Shown in pieces: positions 60,214-64,000 of a stretch of 64,000 nt of DNA. The stretch is from Arthrobacter sp. ISL-65. GTDB lineage: Bacteria > Actinomycetota > Actinomycetes > Actinomycetales > Micrococcaceae. The position numbers were made by a program, and so were the translations under genes. The notes below the pieces were generated by a model. The model did not search any database, was not told the DNA's origin, and saw only the letters and a list, made by a program, of their open reading frames with translations. The stretch's first letter is position 1. Each line of letters starts with the position of its first letter. Location: positions 62,001 through 126,000 of the forward strand of contig NZ_JAGGPN010000028.1 in NCBI RefSeq assembly GCF_018613795.1, written 5' to 3'.

Positions 60214-61095
60214 ATGACTCGCGCTGGCCGCTTCGCCCCCAGCCCCTCCGGTGAGCTGCATGTGGGAAACCTCCGGACGGCAATCCTCGCCTGGCTCTTT
60301 GCCCGTTCCACCGGACGGCGGTTTCTGCTGCGCGTCGAGGACCTCGATCGCGCGCGGGCAGGGGCTGAGGCCGTGCAATTGCGGGACCTGGCGGCCGTCG
60401 GAGTGACCTGGGACGGTGCAGCGGTGCGCCAGACGGACCGCGAACCGCTGTACACGGCGGCCATCGGACGGCTGGCCGCGGCCGGGCTGACATACGAATG
60501 CTTCTGCACGCGCCGTGAGATCCAGGAGGCACCCTCCGCGCCGCACGCGCCACAGGGAGCCTATCCCGGCACATGCAGAAGACTGCCGGCGGCAGAGCTT
60601 GAGTTCAAGCGGTCCACCCGTCCGGCCGCGATCCGTCTGCGTTCCTCTGTGGCCGAGTGGACGGTGGAGGACGTGCTGCACGGGACGTTCACGGGCATGG
60701 TGGACGACTTTGTCTTGCGCCGCAACGACGGCGTGACTGCGTACAACCTGGCCGTCGTCGTGGATGATGCCGAGCAGGGCATTGACCAGGTGGTCCGCGG
60801 TGATGACCTTCTGCCGTCCACGCCCCGCCAGGCATATCTCGCGTCACTCTTGAATATGCCCGTTCCGGAATATGCCCACGTGCCGCTGGTGGTGAACGCC
60901 GAGGGCGTCCGGCTGGCCAAACGGGATGGCGCAGTCACCCTGGGTGATCTGGCTGCCGTCGGAATCCCCGCGGAAGCTGTGCAGCGCAGGATGCTGGAAT
61001 CGCTGGGCCTCCCGGGCGGGTCTCTGGAGACCGCCCTCCAGGGCTTTTCGCCTGTCAGCCTGCCTCGTGATCCATGGGTCTGGCCGGGGGCGTAG
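60214..61095 (+). CDS. gluQ: Glutamyl-Q tRNA(Asp) synthetase
   Basis: A 293-residue truncated class I glutamyl-tRNA synthetase paralogue that glutamylates the queuosine base of tRNA-Asp. It has FAPSPSGELHVGNLRTAIL with the HIGH equivalent HVGN, LLRVEDLDRARA, a zinc-like CFCTRRE with YPGTC, and the KMSKS equivalent LAKRDGAVTL. It lacks an anticodon-binding domain, as expected. ATG at 60214 (MTRAGRF) is chosen, with GGAGGG close upstream; GTG at 60205 is the alternative. Confidence 0.92.
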   Translation: MTRAGRFAPSPSGELHVGNLRTAILAWLFARSTGRRFLLRVEDLDRARAGAEAVQLRDLAAVGVTWDGAAVRQTDREPLYTAAIGRLAAAGLTYECFCTRREIQEAPSAPHAPQGAYPGTCRRLPAAELEFKRSTRPAAIRLRSSVAEWTVEDVLHGTFTGMVDDFVLRRNDGVTAYNLAVVVDDAEQGIDQVVRGDDLLPSTPRQAYLASLLNMPVPEYAHVPLVVNAEGVRLAKRDGAVTLGDLAAVGIPAEAVQRRMLESLGLPGGSLETALQGFSPVSLPRDPWVWPGA

Positions 61096-61104
61096 CGGAG
61101 CGCG

Positions 61105-62355
61105 TCAGGCGGTCTTGGACCGCTGCTCCAGCTTCTCCAGCGCCGCGTGGAGCAGGTCCGTGCTCCGGCGTTCATCGATAACGATCGAGGCCCCGAGCGC
61201 GGCAACGATGATGAGCAGGCAGACGGGAACCGACACGCCCCCCGCCGCCAGGACCACGGTTCCGGCGAGTACGCATACTACTCCGGTGGTGACGGCGATA
61301 AGGGTGCGGTCGACGCACGTCATGGCGCTGAAGAGTGCCGTGAGCGAGACCTTGAACAGCGCCACGGGAACGGCGATGCTGGCGACTGCGACGGCGGCGC
61401 TGATGTGGGCGCCATGGTCGATGTAGTAGGCGGCGACATGCAGGCCAGCTCCCGTGGCAGCGATCGCGGCGAAAACGGGGATGTGGCCGTAGCCGAAGAA
61501 GTAGGAACGGTGCCGCTGCAGGTGCAGGGCCCGGCCGGCGGGCAGGATGAAGTAGATCCACCACATGCTGAAGGCCAGCGCGGTGCCGCCGAAACCCACC
61601 AAGGCGGCATCAACCGACCAGCCATGGTTGGCCACGATGGCCCGGAGTGTCTCGACGGCGCCGATCAGGCATTCGCCGAGCGCGATGATGGCCAGCAAGC
61701 CGTAGCGTTCCGCGATGTGGTGGGCGTGCCAGGGCGTGGTGGCGTTCCGCTCGGCTGCGTACGGGGTGGCCAGCTCCAGCACGTACAGCGGAGCAATCAT
61801 CAGGAAGGTGGTGGCGACGTCCGCCTGGATGAACAGCACCGCGATCCACCCAAGCTGGACCACTGCCAGGTATCCCGCGTAGCGCAGGCACGTCTGCCGG
61901 CGGGCCGGGTCCTGCCGGGCAGCGCGCAGCCACTGGGAGACCAGGGCCAGCCGCATGATGACGTAGCCGCCGACGATGGCCGTGTTCTCCACGTGCCTCC
62001 CCTCCACCAGGGAGTGGAACATGGGTTCGATGCCCATCGCCAGGATCAGGACGCCGAGCAGCTGAACCATGGTGACCACCCGGAACACCCAGTCGTCGGT
62101 GTCGTAGGCGCTGGCGAACCACGTGAAATTGATCCACGCCCAGATCACGGCAAACATCGCGAAGGAAAAGCCGAGCAGGCCCGCGCCGAAGTGTCCCTCC
62201 GCGATCTCGTGGGCGAACTGGCTGCCGGCCACCCCGAAGGCGATCACGAAGGTCAGGTCGAAGAAGAGCTCCAGAGGGGTGGCTGTCCGGTGCGGCTGGT
62301 GCGGATCCCGGCCGCCCATGCGGGCCACGGCGTGCCGAAGCGGATTAGAGGGCAT
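61105..62355 (-). CDS. Low temperature requirement protein A (LtrA family)
   Basis: A 416-residue membrane protein with about 10-12 helices. TATPLELFFDLTFVIAFGVAGSQFAHEIAEGH at about 22-53 is the LtrA signature, continued by FGFAxH-like segments and YGLLAIIALGECLIGAVETLR. Family function is unclear. Its start is three bases after the stop of the upstream terpene cyclase candidate gene, so the two form an operon. Confidence 0.92.
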   Translation of the reverse strand: MPSNPLRHAVARMGGRDPHQPHRTATPLELFFDLTFVIAFGVAGSQFAHEIAEGHFGAGLLGFSFAMFAVIWAWINFTWFASAYDTDDWVFRVVTMVQLLGVLILAMGIEPMFHSLVEGRHVENTAIVGGYVIMRLALVSQWLRAARQDPARRQTCLRYAGYLAVVQLGWIAVLFIQADVATTFLMIAPLYVLELATPYAAERNATTPWHAHHIAERYGLLAIIALGECLIGAVETLRAIVANHGWSVDAALVGFGGTALAFSMWWIYFILPAGRALHLQRHRSYFFGYGHIPVFAAIAATGAGLHVAAYYIDHGAHISAAVAVASIAVPVALFKVSLTALFSAMTCVDRTLIAVTTGVVCVLAGTVVLAAGGVSVPVCLLIIVAALGASIVIDERRSTDLLHAALEKLEQRSKTA

Positions 62356-62358
62356 GAA

Positions 62359-62976
62359 TCAAACAGTAGCGCGTCCACGTGCCCGCCAGAGTAGGGCGAT
62401 GTACGCCAGGTCGAACACGCTGCACAGCGCTCCGAGCCCCAGGATCAGGGGCGAGTTTCCGTACCCGCCGTAAACAATGGTGGGAGCAAGCGTGCCGATC
62501 CACTTGGCCACGGCGATGACGAGCGACTGGCCCCGGCCGCTGCCGCGCGAGACGAACATCGCGATGAACAAACCGGACATCAGCAGGTTCTGCAGGAACG
62601 CGGCGTACTTGGTGGCGTCGTCCCAGCCGAATTCAGCCACGAAGAGCAGCTGCACTGCGAACGACGTGATGCCCAGCAGAACGGCCCAGGCCAGGAAAAG
62701 CGGCCGCGTGACCCACGGCGGCAGCTCACCCCGCCCGAACCTGAGGAAGGTGTAGAGGATGAGGACGTCCGCCAGGCCCCACACGATGTTGAAGACACCC
62801 TGCGCCGATATTCCCGTGGCCACGGACCGTGCCGCGTAGATGGCTTCCCAGGCGAAGTTGAGCGCCAGGGCCGCCGCCGGGATTGCGTAGGTGCGCTCCC
62901 GGAAGCCCAGCCTGATCGCCCCGACATAAACGACGGTCCAGGCTACTCCGCTGACGATCGTGAGAAACAGGATCAT
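62359..62976 (-). CDS. Membrane protein, Pyr4-type terpene cyclase candidate
   Basis: A 205-residue protein with about seven membrane helices. It has the helix motif LALNFAWEAIYA (NxxWE, the key Glu of Pyr4-type cyclases) and a C-terminal FDLAYIALLWRA segment with the conserved acid. Bacterial Pyr4-like proteins include cyclases of drimentine-type terpenoids. The call is by motif pattern; no prenyltransferase or other terpenoid gene is in the window. It precedes ltrA by three bases and follows a 14-bp inverted repeat. Confidence 0.6.
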   Translation of the reverse strand: MILFLTIVSGVAWTVVYVGAIRLGFRERTYAIPAAALALNFAWEAIYAARSVATGISAQGVFNIVWGLADVLILYTFLRFGRGELPPWVTRPLFLAWAVLLGITSFAVQLLFVAEFGWDDATKYAAFLQNLLMSGLFIAMFVSRGSGRGQSLVIAVAKWIGTLAPTIVYGGYGNSPLILGLGALCSVFDLAYIALLWRARGRATV

Positions 62977-62994
62977 GCCTCTCCTCTCCCAGTG

Positions 62995-63062
62995 GCCGTT
63001 TAGACGGTGCCTGCACGCTAGACGTTCGCCCGGTCGATTCGGCAGGGAACCGTCTAAACGGC
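62995..63062. repeat. 14-bp perfect inverted repeat with 40-nt loop
   Basis: GCCGTTTAGACGGT (62995-63008) and ACCGTCTAAACGGC (63049-63062) are exact inverses. The loop allows a further CCTGC/GCAGG pairing. It lies between the AAA ATPase stop and the start of the terpene-cyclase-like gene, as a terminator or a regulatory site. Confidence 0.75.
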
Positions 63063-63063
63063 G

Positions 63064-64000
63064 CTACACGCGGCCGAGGGCGTCGATGTCCTCCAGGAAT
63101 TCCTGGTGCACCTCATCGCTGACGGTGGTGCGGGTGTCCGCGATGGCGTCGAGGTAGTCCTGGGTGGCAGGACCCTTCCGGACCGCCTCGCGGACGGACA
63201 CGCCGCCCCCGGAGGCCAGCCCGCCGTCGTCGTACACTGCCTTTTCCAGCGCACGCTGGGAGGCGCTGCGCGCGGCGTACTCGATGTCCGCGGGGGAGAA
63301 GCCCTTGGTCCGGTCCACGAGCTGTTCCACGTCCACGTCGTCTACCACGGCGGCGGGGATGAAGCGCTGCCACATGGCTTCGCGGGCCTGCCGGTCCGGA
63401 AGGCCGATAGGGATCACGTAGTCGAACCGGCCGTGCCGCAGGAAGGCGGAGTCGAGGGCGCGGATAAAGTTGGTGGCGCAAACCAGGATGCGGCCGGGCT
63501 GTTCGCGGAAGGCCGGGATGATCTTGAGCAGTTCGTTGGTAACGCCCTGCAGGGGCGACGGCGGGTCCCCGGCGCGCTGGGAGGCGATCTCCTCTACCTC
63601 GTCGATGAACACGACGGCGTGCTCGAGTTCGGAGATCTCCAGGAACGTCTCCCGCAGTGCGCCGGCCAGGCCCTTGGGGTCGGAGGCCAGCCGGGAGGGA
63701 AAGACTTCAACAAAGGGCCACTCCAGCCGGGAGGCGATGGCCTTGGCGAAGGTGGTCTTGCCGGTGCCCGGGGGGCCGAACAGCACCACGGCCCGCGGCG
63801 GCACCACGCCGAATTCGTCGGCGAGGTCGGCCTCGGCCAGCGGCAGGACCAGGCGGCGTTCCAGGAGCTCCTTCTCCCGGCGCATGCCGGCCACGTTCTC
63901 CCACAGGTCCCGGGCCAGGATGCGTCCGCCCAGCAGGCCCAGGGGCTCGAGTTCCTGCCGTTGCACAGGGATGGTGCGCTCGAAGTACCGCAGGTTTTTC
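63064..64000 (-). CDS. AAA family ATPase, 5' end outside window
   Basis: At least 312 residues of an AAA+ ATPase; the frame is open to the right edge, so the N-terminus is missing. Walker A GPPGTGKTTF, Walker B VVFIDEVEE, the sensor-1 ATNFIRALD and the arginine-finger region FLRHGRFDYVIPIGLPDRQAREA are present, with an AAA lid domain (GFSPADIEYAARSASQRAL). It resembles FtsH/Cdc48-like AAA modules. The substrate and partner are unknown. Confidence 0.92.
   Translation of the reverse strand, partial: KNLRYFERTIPVQRQELEPLGLLGGRILARDLWENVAGMRREKELLERRLVLPLAEADLADEFGVVPPRAVVLFGPPGTGKTTFAKAIASRLEWPFVEVFPSRLASDPKGLAGALRETFLEISELEHAVVFIDEVEEIASQRAGDPPSPLQGVTNELLKIIPAFREQPGRILVCATNFIRALDSAFLRHGRFDYVIPIGLPDRQAREAMWQRFIPAAVVDDVDVEQLVDRTKGFSPADIEYAARSASQRALEKAVYDDGGLASGGGVSVREAVRKGPATQDYLDAIADTRTTVSDEVHQEFLEDIDALGRV

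Overview
The window is a contiguous piece of chromosome from a high-GC actinobacterium. The gene families, GC-rich third codon positions, frequent GTG starts, strong GGAGG-type ribosome binding sites and short 1-bp or ATGA overlaps fit a soil member of the Micrococcaceae (Arthrobacter, Pseudarthrobacter or Paenarthrobacter). That placement is inferred from family knowledge, not from a marker gene. No rRNA, tRNA, insertion sequence, prophage or CRISPR array was seen. Coding density is high and both edge genes are cut: an aldo/keto reductase on the left and an AAA ATPase on the right.

Layout. 1-6.9 kb: aldo/keto reductase, an ACT-domain membrane protein, a secreted beta-propeller-like protein, a FUSC-type membrane protein, and a molybdopterin oxidoreductase translationally coupled to a small helical protein. 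6.9-11.7 kb: a 4-hydroxybenzoate module (AAHS-type transporter, divergent IclR regulator, pobA) followed by a second flavin monooxygenase. 11.7-15.1 kb: thioesterase, acetyltransferase, histidine phosphatase, purB. 15.3-17.6 kb: a WXG100-like small protein coupled to a 520-residue protein with an alpha/beta-hydrolase serine motif, then a convergent holin-like membrane protein. 17.6-23.4 kb: an aminotransferase and a three-gene 2-oxoacid dehydrogenase operon (E1 alpha, E1 beta, E2) behind a concentric palindrome, then a PAP2-like membrane protein. 23.4-35.5 kb: universal stress protein, aminotransferase, PEP mutase/isocitrate lyase family enzyme, GerMN lipoprotein, flavin reductase with divergent TetR, Gfo/Idh/MocA oxidoreductase, alanine dehydrogenase with divergent PucR/AdeR-type activator, a GntR regulator coupled to a soluble cache-domain protein, and an antitoxin-like HTH protein. 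35.5-42.3 kb: alpha/beta hydrolase, ptsI, and a tetR-mtlA-mtlD mannitol operon.

42.3-51.5 kb: a repeat island, a quinone-oxidoreductase/HxlR redox pair, sugar-porter and DHA2 transporters (the latter with a MarR-like operator but no local regulator), an RraA-family protein, a nuclease lipoprotein, and another MFS transporter with a TetR gene. 51.5-64 kb: malic enzyme, DUF456 protein, a TPR-like protein, a SnoaL-like protein, LysE exporter with a divergent AsnC regulator, a large secreted metzincin with FG-GAP repeats, a second AsnC regulator, gluQ, LtrA, a Pyr4-type membrane terpene cyclase candidate, and the truncated AAA ATPase.

Functionally the window is mostly carbon and nitrogen catabolism with matched local regulators (aromatic acids, branched-chain keto acids, alanine, mannitol, malate), plus exporters and stress genes. 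The least explained items are the WXG100-like/hydrolase pair, the 32-bp-period inverted repeat arrays near 42.5 kb, the oxidoreductase whose fourth cluster cysteine position is glycine, the membrane terpene cyclase candidate, and several precise palindromes that look like operators.
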